Source: Okeania hirsuta
Lineage (GTDB): Bacteria > Cyanobacteriota > Cyanobacteriia > Cyanobacteriales > Microcoleaceae
Length of the DNA stretch: 64,000 bases
Direction: 5' to 3'
NCBI RefSeq assembly: GCF_003838195.1
Contig: NZ_RCBY01000002.1
Coordinates: 36,564-100,563 of the forward strand
Below are positions 54,852-64,000 of the stretch, one piece after another. Position 1 is the stretch's first letter; each line of letters starts with the position of its first letter. The notes beneath the pieces are model-generated. The model did no database searches. It was not told the DNA's origin and saw nothing but the letters and a program-made list of their open reading frames with translations. Position numbers and translations under genes: made by a program.

Positions 54852-57800
54852 TTACAGCAAACCCTGCTTAAATTGCAACAAACTCGCTTGGTTCATAAGT
54901 AGATGGAGGACTTTTATGCGGTCTGGAGTAAATGCTCCTGTCGCGAGGCTGTTTTCTAGGAGAAGGAGAGCAATAAATTTTCCTTGCTTGACGATCGGAG
55001 TACACAAGAGGCTTTTTGGCTGGTGTTCGATCAGGTATGGATCTCCAGCGAAGGTAGTTTCTGTTTCAAGCTGATTGATGAGTACAGTTTGTTGAGTCTG
55101 TTTGACGGTGTTGATAACAGTATGGGGTAAACTTTTAGTTGGATCGAGATGTGTGATGGATGAGTCAGAGTCGTCGCTCAGGGATTGAATAGGAATTTCC
55201 CAAGTACCAGAGCTGTTCAAAACTAAAGTTCCTTTGTTTGCTCCAGCGTTTTCCATGAGGATGTGCATCATTTTATCAAGCAAGCTATTTAGTTCGATTT
55301 CCTCTGAGATAGTTTGGGAAGCTTTAATAATAGTATAAAAGTCGAGGTTTTTGCTAGTTTTGCTGGTGATTGAAGATATAGTTTTTGTGATGTCAAGTTT
55401 TGTTATTTCTGCTGTTTGGGTACGAATAATTAGGTTGGAGTGGTGTTCTTCTAAGTCTTTGATTTTGGCAGTAGCACCCCAACTAATATAGCAGTAATAG
55501 GCTTCCGTCATGTAGGTTTTGGCTACTTTTTCTCTGCCAAGAGACAGATAAAATTCTGCTGCTCGTTCGTTGGCGATCGCTTCTTCATGGATGTAGTCGT
55601 TTTCTGAGGATCCAGAAATTGCTTTTTCGTAGTAGGTTGCTGCTGTTTCATTTTCACCTAAAACTCTGGCTATTTCTGCTTCCACTAGGTCGTATTTGTG
55701 TTGGAAGTTCATGGGGCCGTGCTCTGCCCAAGCTTTCATTTGTTTTTGGTTGGATTTGACTTGCTTTAGGTATTGTTTTTGTTCTTTTGGAGAGACAGTG
55801 AGGTAGTTAGCTAGCAGGGAAAGAGAGTAGTAGAAGTTGTATTGCACAATTTCAATTGACCCATTCATTCCTTCTAGATATTCTGCCATTGCTCCTACGT
55901 TTTCTAGAGCTGCCACATAATTTTTCCACAAATAAAAGTAAATTAGTTGCGATAGGTAAATATTAGTTATCCCTCTACTATCATTTGCCTGTTTTAAAAC
56001 AGATAATTTTTCTCCTAGCTTCAATAAATCATCTGTTGGCTGCACTTCAGCTTTCAACATTGACACAAGTTGGCTCCAAGTCGTCAGATGATCGCCAACA
56101 AGTTTTTGTTTATATTTCAACATCACATCAATAGATTGTTTTTGGGTTTGAGCGACAGTATCTAGATGTTCACCCACCCAAAATTTATTATTCGTATAAA
56201 AACAAAGACAATAAGAAGCAAACTCTAAATCTCCCACTGATAGACCACTTTGAAATCCCTCAAGTAATGGGTTGATCGTTTCCTGAAGATGTTCTTTCCA
56301 GTGTCGAATAAAATTATTAAAAGTAAAATATACTTTTGCTTTAATTTCTCTAGCATTAAGTCGGTCTAATAAATCTAGAGCTAGTTGACCAAATTCATAG
56401 CCTGAATTAAAGTCTCCCAAAATACTACACAAAATTAAGCCATAGTTGACATATCCAAAAGCAGACAGATGAGAGTTACCATATTTCAAAGAGATTCTCA
56501 CCATTTTAAATACAGCTAAAGGAAACAAAGCTGGATTAGCATTAAAAGCAGCCGGAATCATTGCCATTAACAGTCGCATAGTTGCTATCTGTTCGGAATC
56601 ATTCATGATAGCAGTATTTGCTAAATCCTTGATTTCTATACTACTTAGAGCTAATTGAGTTTTAGCTAATTCCACTAAAACATCGCGTTTATTTGGTTTT
56701 GCCGGTAAGCTCACTCCTAGATACTTTAACGCTAACAAGGCAATATCTATAGCTGGCTGGGGTTGATTCTGAGAATAATAATATGGAATTTGTAACTCAT
56801 AAACTTTCACTCGATCCAGATTGCTTTGAATCTTAGACAAAAGTAGTTCCGACAATTGTTGCGCCGACTCAAAGTTCACATTCAAATATTCAACTTCTAG
56901 TATCTCAAAATAAACATCCTGCGTCAATTCATAATTACTCTCCCAACTATTTGTGGGTAACAACTCTAACCCCACATTCAAATATCTACCCGCAGCCTCA
57001 TAAGCTGTAGCTCCTTTGGCTTTTTTCCCTGCCCATAAATTTAATTTTAGCAACCCTTCTTGTAACTCTGTTTCTGTGATGAAATCTCGCCCTATATTCA
57101 ACTGATTTACAAGATCAAATATGTTCTCTTCTATTTGCTCAGAGGGCAGACTTTTCCACAACAACTTACCAATTTTTAGATGGATTTTTTTTCTATTTTC
57201 TTCGGGAATAAGTGAATATGCTGCTTGCTGAACTCTGTCATGCAAAAAACGATAACTTACTCTAGATTCATCAAATAATAATTCTCGGGAATTGTCATTT
57301 TCAGAAAATAATAAGGGAATTTTATAATCCTGAGTGAGTGGTAATATTAAACCTATTTGTAAAGCACTCCATAAATCTTTTACTGTCTGAGTTACAGATT
57401 TTTCGTTAACAACTGCCAATACATCTAAACTAAATTTATTGCCAATACAAGCTGCTAGTTTTAAAACTTTTTGGGTAGTTGTTGATAGTTTTTCAATATT
57501 CCTAGCAACTAATTCTACTACTCCTAAATCTGCTATTCCCACACTTTGAATCTGTTCAATATCCCACATCCAATATCCAACTGTAAAATCAAATATTAAC
57601 AATTTGTCTGTATATAATGTTTTGAGTAGTTGAGTTAAGAAAAACGGATTACCTTGGGTTTTACTGTATAGTAAGTCTGATAATTGAGTGAGTCGCTCAT
57701 TAGTTGTAGTAGCTTCTTCTGATAATGTTTCTGCTACTAATTGTCTGATGTAATTGATTTTTAGGGGTTCTAATATAATTTTATTAACTGTTGTGCTGGT

Positions 57801-59351
57801 TTTTTGGATTTTTTCTATGGTTTGGATGGTCGGATGTACTGGGTTAACTTTGTGATCTCGATAAGCTCCGATCAATAATAAGTGTTTGGTTTCGCTGTCC
57901 GTCATTAATTGTTCGATCAGGTTTAATGATGCTAGATCTGCCCACTGTAAATCATCAAGAAATAAAACTAATGGATGTTCTGGTTGAGCAAAGACACGGA
58001 CAAATTTTCCAAATAGTTGATTGAAATTGTTTTGTGATTCAGTTGTCCCTAACTGGCCTACTTTTTCTTGTTTACCGATGATTAATTCTAATTCTGGGAT
58101 GACATCAATGATGATTTGACTATTTTCTCCTAATGCGGTTAATAGTTTCTCCTTCCATTCGGCAACTTTTAGTGTAGTTTCTGTAAGTAACTGACTGATT
58201 AACTGTTGAAAAGCTTGGCTGATAGCAGCATAAGGAATGTCCCGTTTGAATTGATCGAATTTGCCACCAATGAAATAGCCTCTGGCTTTAACTATGGGTT
58301 TATGTACTTCGTTAACTACTTTGGTTTTACCGATCCCGGAGTAACCTGTAACTAGAATGATTTCTTTATTGCATTGACTGATGCTCTCGTCATCGGTATT
58401 GCTTACACGACCAAAAGCTTCCAAGAGGAGGCTGACCTCTGTTTTCCTACCATAGAGCTTTTGGGGGATACTAAATTGACCTTTTTTATCCTTTTTCCCT
58501 GGAGTAAAGGCTTGAAGTCTTTTGATGCTTTGTAGTTTACTCAAGCAATATTCAAGGTCTGCTTTTAATCCGAGGGCACTTTGATAGCGGTCTTCAGCAT
58601 TTTTTGATAGCAGTTTGATCACTATTAAGGATATAGCAATGGGAATTTCTGGGTTAATTTGGTGTGGGGAGATAGGGGTTTTAGCTATGTGTGAGTGGAT
58701 GACTTCCATTGGATCATTGCTATAGAAGGGAAGCTGTTTAGTGAGCATTTGGTAGAAGGTGACACCTAAGGAGTAGAAGTCACTGCGATAGTCTATGCAG
58801 CGGTTCATGCGTCCAGTTTGTTCTGGAGATATATAGGCTAGAGTGCCTTCTATATAACTTGGGTTGATGATGGCCTGAGTTTCTGTTTTTAGACGGGTGG
58901 CGATGCTGAAGTCGATGATTTTTATTTTTTGTGTGGTGGGATCGATCAGGATGTTGTGGGGTTTAATATCTTTGTGGATTATTTGTTGTTGGTGTATTTT
59001 ATCTAGGGTGTCACTAAGTTGGATGGCTATGTTGATAAATTGAGGAATTGCGATCAATGAGTCTGTTATATGTTGTTTGAGAGATAGGGAATTGAAGTAT
59101 TCGAGGATGAGGATGAGGCGATATTCCTGGTGGGTCAGGTCTATAGATTTGACAATTCCTTCAAAGTTGAGGTTTTTGAGGATGTTGTATTCATGTCTGA
59201 TGCGCGCAATTTCTTCTGGAGCTGGGTATTCAGAAATTTGTGTTTTGAGGAGAACTAGGGTGCGATCGGACTGCTGTAATGCCCTATATATTATGCTGTT
59301 GTTGCCTCGGTATAAGGTTTGTAAATTTGAATAGCCAGGGATATATAGCAT
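54852..59351 (-). CDS. HstK-like Ser/Thr kinase with AAA-type ATPase and GAF, C-terminus lost
   Basis: A 1499-residue protein. Residues 1-275 are a Pkn2-type kinase: IIHKDIKPHNILID (catalytic loop at about 125-134), IIDFSIATR in place of DFG, and a YISPEQTGRMNRCIDYRSDF activation segment. A STAND-like ATPase begins at YGRKTEVSLLLEAF with Walker A TGYSGIGKTKVV. A long helical repeat region follows, then a GAF domain (about 1330-1490) starting FYTIIKASQTISEEIELNSL. In such proteins a histidine kinase usually follows; here the frame ends FKQGLL right after MNQAS. The ATG at 59351 fits MLYIPGY. Likely a sensor or regulator. Confidence 0.88.
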   Translation of the reverse strand: MLYIPGYSNLQTLYRGNNSIIYRALQQSDRTLVLLKTQISEYPAPEEIARIRHEYNILKNLNFEGIVKSIDLTHQEYRLILILEYFNSLSLKQHITDSLIAIPQFINIAIQLSDTLDKIHQQQIIHKDIKPHNILIDPTTQKIKIIDFSIATRLKTETQAIINPSYIEGTLAYISPEQTGRMNRCIDYRSDFYSLGVTFYQMLTKQLPFYSNDPMEVIHSHIAKTPISPHQINPEIPIAISLIVIKLLSKNAEDRYQSALGLKADLEYCLSKLQSIKRLQAFTPGKKDKKGQFSIPQKLYGRKTEVSLLLEAFGRVSNTDDESISQCNKEIILVTGYSGIGKTKVVNEVHKPIVKARGYFIGGKFDQFKRDIPYAAISQAFQQLISQLLTETTLKVAEWKEKLLTALGENSQIIIDVIPELELIIGKQEKVGQLGTTESQNNFNQLFGKFVRVFAQPEHPLVLFLDDLQWADLASLNLIEQLMTDSETKHLLLIGAYRDHKVNPVHPTIQTIEKIQKTSTTVNKIILEPLKINYIRQLVAETLSEEATTTNERLTQLSDLLYSKTQGNPFFLTQLLKTLYTDKLLIFDFTVGYWMWDIEQIQSVGIADLGVVELVARNIEKLSTTTQKVLKLAACIGNKFSLDVLAVVNEKSVTQTVKDLWSALQIGLILPLTQDYKIPLLFSENDNSRELLFDESRVSYRFLHDRVQQAAYSLIPEENRKKIHLKIGKLLWKSLPSEQIEENIFDLVNQLNIGRDFITETELQEGLLKLNLWAGKKAKGATAYEAAGRYLNVGLELLPTNSWESNYELTQDVYFEILEVEYLNVNFESAQQLSELLLSKIQSNLDRVKVYELQIPYYYSQNQPQPAIDIALLALKYLGVSLPAKPNKRDVLVELAKTQLALSSIEIKDLANTAIMNDSEQIATMRLLMAMIPAAFNANPALFPLAVFKMVRISLKYGNSHLSAFGYVNYGLILCSILGDFNSGYEFGQLALDLLDRLNAREIKAKVYFTFNNFIRHWKEHLQETINPLLEGFQSGLSVGDLEFASYCLCFYTNNKFWVGEHLDTVAQTQKQSIDVMLKYKQKLVGDHLTTWSQLVSMLKAEVQPTDDLLKLGEKLSVLKQANDSRGITNIYLSQLIYFYLWKNYVAALENVGAMAEYLEGMNGSIEIVQYNFYYSLSLLANYLTVSPKEQKQYLKQVKSNQKQMKAWAEHGPMNFQHKYDLVEAEIARVLGENETAATYYEKAISGSSENDYIHEEAIANERAAEFYLSLGREKVAKTYMTEAYYCYISWGATAKIKDLEEHHSNLIIRTQTAEITKLDITKTISSITSKTSKNLDFYTIIKASQTISEEIELNSLLDKMMHILMENAGANKGTLVLNSSGTWEIPIQSLSDDSDSSITHLDPTKSLPHTVINTVKQTQQTVLINQLETETTFAGDPYLIEHQPKSLLCTPIVKQGKFIALLLLENSLATGAFTPDRIKVLHLLMNQASLLQFKQGLL

Positions 59352-59744
59352 AATTTTTATTTTCTTCAGAATTGTCCAGCAGCAGTATTTCAAAGTAGCT
59401 TGGAAAAGAAAAAAGTGACTCAGACCGAATAGTCTTAACAGCTAATAAATAAATAGGATATATAGCTTAACTTTTGTTCTTCTATAATATCAACAATTGT
59501 CAAAAAAAAAACTCTGGTGAAGAAAATTGGGAAAGAGTCAATAATGAAATATGCGTAAAATTTTGGCTCTAGTACACTATAAACACCAAACACTATTTTA
59601 GTTATCAGTAATTATATGGTTGTATATTAAAAATTATACATGAAAAAAAACATATATACGGTTGGACATACAAACAGATTGAAGAAAGTTGTAGGTTTAA
59701 TGCGATTGCTTAAATTCCCATCGACCCCATTCTCAGTCCTACTG

Positions 59745-59996
59745 ATACCATGTCCGGATAATTAAGTATAATAAAAATGTTCTATTGAAGCGATGTTGAA
59801 GGAATATCCCAAATTTGTGCTCCCTTTCCAGTATTCTCACTTGAACAGGATTTACGCATGAGGTACGAAAAACTAGGGCTTGAGATTGCTTTCCTGTCGG
59901 TCGCAATGACGAAAATACCTTGTAATGCGTAAGTCCTATTGAATTTACACCTACGACCTAAGAACTTTATTATAACTAATTAAACGGACATGATAT
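59745..59996. mobile_element. MITE-like element, CATGTCCGGATAATTA family, 252 bp
   Basis: ATACCATGTCCGGATAATTA at left and AATTAAACGGACATGATAT at right form an imperfect inverted repeat. A shorter relative is at 62645-62774. This copy is interrupted by the 59848-59937 element. Confidence 0.7.
59848..59937. mobile_element. MITE-like element, AGGACTTACGCA family, nested
   Basis: AGGATTTACGCAT and ATGCGTAAGTCCT ends with GAGGTACGAAAAACTAGGGC shared with 61529. It lies inside the 59745-59996 element. Confidence 0.75.
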
Positions 59997-60154
59997 GACT
60001 ACTCCTTCAAGGCTAATTGACTGGACATAATATAACCCAAGAGTTATCATTTTTGAAGCCTTCCTTTATCTGATAGAAAAAGGAGAGTAAGATTAATTTG
60101 GGTGTGTATGAATGCACAGATTATTTCGATCTGTCTAAATTTTGCTAAATTAAT

Positions 60155-61111
60155 ATGTTTACAAACAGCGTGATAGATGGTCGCTATAGGGAAAAGCGAG
60201 AATGGTTGACGGTTATTCTGCAAATGCGATATTCGGTCATTCCAGCTATTATTTTTCGGGTGACATTCTGCGGATTTTTTGGTGGCTTGATTTCTTTACT
60301 TAACTATTTTAATTTTCCTGTGACTTTGCCGGCGAAAAGTAGTATTGTTCCTAGTTTAGTTTTGGGTTTACTATTAGTTTTTAGAACAAATACTGCTTAT
60401 GAAAGATTCTGGCAAGGTCGGCAACTGTGGGGGCAAATTGTTAATACAGTTCGTAATTTTGCCCGACAAATTTGGGTTTCTGTTGAAGAAAATGAACCAG
60501 CAGATAGAAAAGTAAAAGAGGAAATAATCAGGTTATTAGTAGCCTTTGCTATCGCTAGTAAATTATATTTGCGCCGTCAGAGTGTAAATAGAGAATTAGA
60601 GGGATATATGCCTAAACAGTGGTATGAAAAGCTCAAAAAAATGAATCATCCTCCTATTCATATTGCTTTTTGGATTAGTGATTATCTCCAGCATCAATAT
60701 GAACGTGGTTGTATTAATCCTTATCAACTTACTGCGATGTTTAAGTTGTTGGATAGAATGGTTGAAGCATTAACTTGTTGTGAGGGAATTTTAAATACAC
60801 CAATTCCTTTAGCATATTCAATTCATCTAAGGCAATTATTGTTAATTTATTGTTTATCATTACCATTTCAAATAGTTAATGAGTTTCATTTTTGGACTGG
60901 TATAGTAGTTGCCTTAATCAGTTTTACAGTATTTGGAATTGAAGAAATTGCTCTAGAAATAGAAAATCCTTTCGGTTACGACCCTAATGATTTACCTTTA
61001 GATGCTATTTGTATTGCAATGCACCGCAATATTGAAGATTTAATTACTTTAGCTCCTAGTGTTAGACATTGGAAACGTATATCAGTTAATTTAGAAACCC
61101 ATAATTTTTAA
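60155..61111 (+). CDS. bestrophin-like (YneE/RFP-TM) channel protein
   Basis: A 318-residue membrane protein of the bestrophin superfamily. VPSLVLGLLLVFRTNTAYERFWQGRQLWGQI is the diagnostic segment near 66-96, including FRxxxAYERFWxGR. The late NPFGYDPNDLPLDAIC completes the signature. Cyanobacterial members form pentameric chloride or cation channels; thylakoid relatives tune the proton motive force. Start at 60155 (MFTNSVIDGRYREKREW). Transcribed alone. Confidence 0.93.
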   Translation: MFTNSVIDGRYREKREWLTVILQMRYSVIPAIIFRVTFCGFFGGLISLLNYFNFPVTLPAKSSIVPSLVLGLLLVFRTNTAYERFWQGRQLWGQIVNTVRNFARQIWVSVEENEPADRKVKEEIIRLLVAFAIASKLYLRRQSVNRELEGYMPKQWYEKLKKMNHPPIHIAFWISDYLQHQYERGCINPYQLTAMFKLLDRMVEALTCCEGILNTPIPLAYSIHLRQLLLIYCLSLPFQIVNEFHFWTGIVVALISFTVFGIEEIALEIENPFGYDPNDLPLDAICIAMHRNIEDLITLAPSVRHWKRISVNLETHNF

Positions 61112-61686
61112 CTAGTTCTGGACTAAAAGTTTTCAGCTATCAGCTTGGGTTGAAATCCTCTTTGAAATTGCATTTCTCTCGGTCTCAGTATAAATCTAAG
61201 CTGTTTGCAGAGCATGACTTTAGAAAATTCTGATTGCAGCAATTGCTATTTGCGGAGCATTCCGGACCGAAACGCTTTTTTTTTATCTATCTTAATAAAA
61301 GTATAATTTTATACATAATTAATTTGCGTTTTGTGGTATGAGCGATCGCTATTAATTATGTTTGATAATTTTGCCTAAATTGCAACAAAAAAAAGTTATG
61401 TTTAAGATTTACATAATACGGTCACAAATAAAGTTAATAGCGCTCTAAATCCAGAGTGGCGATTTTATCTATCTTTAATTTTGCAGACTTTACACACATG
61501 GCTTTAATGCTGTATCTGCTTAATTTTCAGGACTTACGCATCAGGTACAAAAAACTAGGATTTGAGATTGCTTTCCGTTCCGGACTGCTGCGCAAACCCT
61601 ATCGGTAACAATGGCGAAAATATGTTGCAGGTAGGTAAATCCTAATTTTAATATCCGCAATAATTTATCGACTTTCACTCATCATA
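61112..61686. other. spacer with one mobile element
   Basis: The AGGACTTACGCA element lies at 61529-61643. A HIP1 site (GCGATCGC) at 61341 is outside any gene. No coding sequence is recognised. Confidence 0.5.
61529..61643. mobile_element. MITE-like element, AGGACTTACGCA family
   Basis: AGGACTTACGCATCAGGTAC start; decayed right end GTAGGTAAATCCT. The interior matches 59848-59937 plus a CCGGACTGCTGCGCAAACCC insert. Confidence 0.7.
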
Positions 61687-62340
61687 ATGATTAACAATAT
61701 TAATTCGACCTTGAGTTTACGGAGATTAGCTACCATTGTAGCTGTCTCAATTTTGACATTAACTCTAATCTCTGCCTTGTCTGGAACATTGTTAGCGTTT
61801 AATTATCAACCCACCACTGGTGGTGCTTACAAATCTCTAGAAATGATTACCAGTCAAATTCCTTTCGGATGGATAATTCGAGATTTACACAATTATGCTG
61901 GTAACAGTATCATTATTCTCGGCTTAATTCAAATAGTAATTATGTTTTTAAGTCGGCAGTTTCGCTCTAGTTAGTTGATTGCTTGGATTAGTGGAATTTT
62001 CCTTGTTTTAGTCGCAATTGGTTTGGGTTGGACAGCAATGATTCTTGACTGGTCTCAAGAAGGTTTTTGGAGATTTTCTATAGAATTATCTACTGTAGAA
62101 ACTATTCCTTTTATTGGTTCTTTACTACTATATATTTTAACAGGTGGTAATGGTATTAGTACAATGACTGTATTGCATCAGTACACTTTACATAGTTATC
62201 TTTTGTCCGTGTCAGCGATCGCTTTAGCATTTACTCATTTAGGTGGATTGATTTGGCAGTCAGTTCAGGATCAAAAAAATCAATCAGATAATAATGAACA
62301 GCAGGAAGCAGGACAAAGTTTCAATGCTTCAGCATCATAG
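61687..62340 (+). pseudogene. cytochrome b N-terminal-like protein, one in-frame stop
   Basis: A 217-codon frame related to cytochrome b6 (four-helix, heme-binding membrane subunit) is broken by TAG at 61972-61974 (codon 96) between helix B and helix C. Second-half His169 and His184 keep the b6 spacing of 15 residues (LHSYLLSVSAIALAFTH). In the first pair His68 (RDLHNY) is kept, but the residue 14 positions on is Gln82 rather than His. If the stop is real, the protein is lost; otherwise readthrough or sequence error must be considered. Function unknown. Confidence 0.8.
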
Positions 62341-62960
62341 ATAGAATCAGCACAAAACTGTTCCCTGAAAAAATAGTAATTCAATCATTTATTTCATCTC
62401 TTCAGATTGACTTCTGGAGAGATTTTTCTTTTGGAATAGAAATTGCTGATTGCTATTTCAAAGCAGGCAACAAGCAATAGTGGGAAAAACCTTTCTTCAC
62501 TTAAGATTCATCATCAATCTCTGTCTTAAACAACCCATTCTTTGCTATAAAATTAGTCCTACTTTGAGAACTTGTAGATGAAAATCTTTGAGAGAAAAGA
62601 GGGTTTAATGTAATTGTTCTCCTTCTGTTGATTTTGAATGATTTATATCAAGTCCGGATAATTAGTGATGAAAAAACCTATCCTCGTTACACAGGGCAAA
62701 TCTCTCTATTCTCGCCTCTCTTAGCTCCCCCCTCCCTACTAACTTATTTATAAGTATTCAACCGGAAGTGATATTACTATCTTTTTATTTGTTCAAAGTA
62801 AAATATTATTATACTATTAATCATAGTATAAGTATTATAAAAAATGGGAAATTTTTGGCCAATATATGAATTTTTTTGACATTGATAAAAAATATTTAAC
62901 ATAGATGATTTACTATATGGTAAAGGATAAAAAATTAATTGAAGAAAATTAGTAAACAAG
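62341..62960. other. spacer with one mobile element
   Basis: Besides the element at 62645-62774 there is no gene. The last 90 bases are very AT-rich and should contain the TPR gene's promoter. Confidence 0.45.
62645..62774. mobile_element. MITE-like element, CATGTCCGGATAATTA family, 130 bp
   Basis: ATATCAAGTCCGGATAATTA at left and CCGGAAGTGATAT at right. Uninterrupted relative of 59745-59996. Confidence 0.65.
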
Positions 62961-64000
62961 ATGGAAAATAATCAAATTGATATTGCAGTTATTTATGAGC
63001 AGGCACTAGCTCGTTACCAATGGGGAGATTATTATGGTGCGATCGCTGATTATACGACAGTGATAGAGATGGAATCAAGTAATGCAGATCTTTACTACAA
63101 TAGAGGTATTACCAAGCATCAAATAGAAGATTATCAAGGTGCAATTTTTGATTATAGCGAAGCGATTAAAATTAATCCCAGTAATAGCGATTTTTATAAT
63201 AATCGTGGTTTAGCTCTTTCTCAAATGGGGTATTATACCGAAGCGATCGCTGACTTAGATGAAGCACTTAGACTTAATCCTAATGATGCTGATAGTTATT
63301 ACAATAGAGGTTTTGTATATGAGGCAATGGCAGATTGTGAAAAAGCTATTGCCTCATACACGGAAGCACTAACAATAAATCCTGATTATGATGAAGCTAA
63401 TCAAAAACGAGAGTATCTGCTTTCTCTGATAGAGAGTCAGAGTGCAGCAGTAACAGAAGAAACAACAACAGAAGAAACAACAACAGAAGAAACAACAACA
63501 GAAGAAACAACAACAGAAGAAACAACAACAGAAGAAACAACAACAGAAGAAACAACAACAGAAGAAACAACAACAGAAGCACCACAGACTGAGATTGAGA
63601 CAGAGAAATCTCCAGATGTATCTGCTGAGGAGACTTTACTACAGAAATCAAAAAATGATGTGGAGATGAAAAAATCTCCTAGTTCAGCTAACTCACCTAT
63701 GAAAAGTGTGTTACATCAGTATTTACAGAGAGGTCGATCAGTAAAGAAGACTTCACCACAGAAACAAAAAAATGATGCGGAAATGAAGAAATCTCCAGAT
63801 GTATCTGTGGAGGAGAGTACTGCAAAAATATCACAGACAGAAATTGAGAAATCTCCAGATGTATCTGTGGAGGAGAGTACTGCAAAAATATCACAGACAG
63901 AAATTGAGAAATCTCCAGATGTATCTGTGGAGGAGAGTACTGCAAAAATATCACAGACAGAAATTGAGAAATCTCCAGATGTGTCTGTGGAGGAGAGTAC
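62961..64000 (+). CDS. TPR protein with long low-complexity repeats, runs off the window
   Basis: The frame is open from ATG 62961 to the window end (346 codons). Residues about 8-145 form four tetratricopeptide repeats, such as AIADYTTVIEMESSNADLYY, YNNRGLALSQMGYYTEAIAD and YYNRGFVYEAMADCEKAIAS, for protein-protein contacts. After SLIESQSAAV come eight EETTT units, then a linker (SANSPMKSVLHQYLQRGRSV) and 20-residue repeats KSPDVSVEESTAKISQTEIE (over three copies). No signal peptide. The repeats are acidic and likely disordered. The end lies beyond the window. Confidence 0.85.
   Translation, partial: MENNQIDIAVIYEQALARYQWGDYYGAIADYTTVIEMESSNADLYYNRGITKHQIEDYQGAIFDYSEAIKINPSNSDFYNNRGLALSQMGYYTEAIADLDEALRLNPNDADSYYNRGFVYEAMADCEKAIASYTEALTINPDYDEANQKREYLLSLIESQSAAVTEETTTEETTTEETTTEETTTEETTTEETTTEETTTEETTTEAPQTEIETEKSPDVSAEETLLQKSKNDVEMKKSPSSANSPMKSVLHQYLQRGRSVKKTSPQKQKNDAEMKKSPDVSVEESTAKISQTEIEKSPDVSVEESTAKISQTEIEKSPDVSVEESTAKISQTEIEKSPDVSVEES
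63456..63575 (+). repeat. eight perfect 15-bp repeats (EETTT)
   Basis: GAAGAAACAACAACA occurs eight times in a row without change, in frame with the TPR gene. Confidence 0.95.
63789..64000 (+). repeat. 60-bp tandem repeats coding 20-residue units
   Basis: AAATCTCCAGATGTATCTGT opens units at 63789, 63849, 63909 and 63969. The first three appear identical; the fourth has one change (GTGTCT) and is cut by the window end. Confidence 0.95.

Larger units (their letters stand above)
59352..60154. other. divergent spacer with nested elements
   Basis: The 59745-59996 element with a second element inside fills much of the right half. The left half is AT-rich and shows no gene. Confidence 0.5.

Noticed and set aside
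63397..63954. Leu-rich and HLEIS-repeat frames on the minus strand
   Set aside because: They are reverse reads of the TPR gene's coding repeats.

Overview
The window looks like chromosomal DNA of a filamentous cyanobacterium, probably of the Trichodesmium/Okeania/Moorena type (inference). The supporting evidence is a psbK photosystem II gene, Tic20, DUF1350 and DUF1822 proteins, tocopherol genes, bestrophin, an HstK-like giant kinase and scattered HIP1 (GCGATCGC) sites. The sequence is AT-rich and coding density is low. Long spacers are packed with short tandem heptamers and small inverted-repeat elements.

Layout. 0-5 kb: a glutathione S-transferase with one internal stop whose 3' end is amplified downstream, psbK, and a methyltransferase/hydrolase pair. 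5-13 kb: a saccharopine-dehydrogenase-like enzyme, DedA, a STAS protein, a coiled-coil protein, rpsF, Tic20, a Cys-rich small protein and a tocopherol-type methyltransferase. 13-18 kb: a KtrB/KtrA potassium uptake pair and a homogentisate phytyltransferase with its 3' tail amplified downstream. 18-24 kb: a secreted Ntn hydrolase, decayed genes including a CoiA-like one, and a CobA-HemD fusion. 24-32 kb: DUF2809 and the lipid A set lpxC-fabZ-lpxA, separated from lpxB by transposon debris. 32-37 kb: pstS, pstC, pstA and pstB, with a three-repeat Pho box in front of pstS. 37-42 kb: a caspase-STAND-WD40 locus rearranged by duplication and repeat invasion. 42-47 kb: VapBC-like toxin-antitoxin, Rpn nuclease, Uma2 nuclease, and a decayed sigma-like/DUF1822 pair. 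47-52 kb: DUF1350 and an HTH/beta-protein/two-ATP-grasp cluster of unknown function. 52-60 kb: UbiD, a truncated acyl-CoA synthetase and a 1499-residue kinase-ATPase-GAF protein that lost its end. 60-64 kb: bestrophin, a cytochrome b-like gene with an internal stop, and the start of a TPR protein with long tandem repeats.

How the genes work together. LpxC, FabZ, LpxA and LpxB belong to lipid A/fatty acid synthesis. Pst proteins form a phosphate importer. HPT and the gamma-tocopherol-type methyltransferase are early and late steps of vitamin E synthesis and flank KtrBA. CobA-HemD and UbiD serve tetrapyrrole and quinone synthesis.

The strongest novelty is in genome dynamics and uncharacterised clusters. 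Two unrelated genes have their 3' ends amplified into decaying downstream arrays. At least seven small inverted-repeat element families occur, some nested and some with clear target duplications. A caspase-STAND gene carries an apparently perfect 396-bp in-frame duplication. An uncharacterised HTH/beta-protein/paired ATP-grasp cluster may be a peptide- or metabolite-modifying system.
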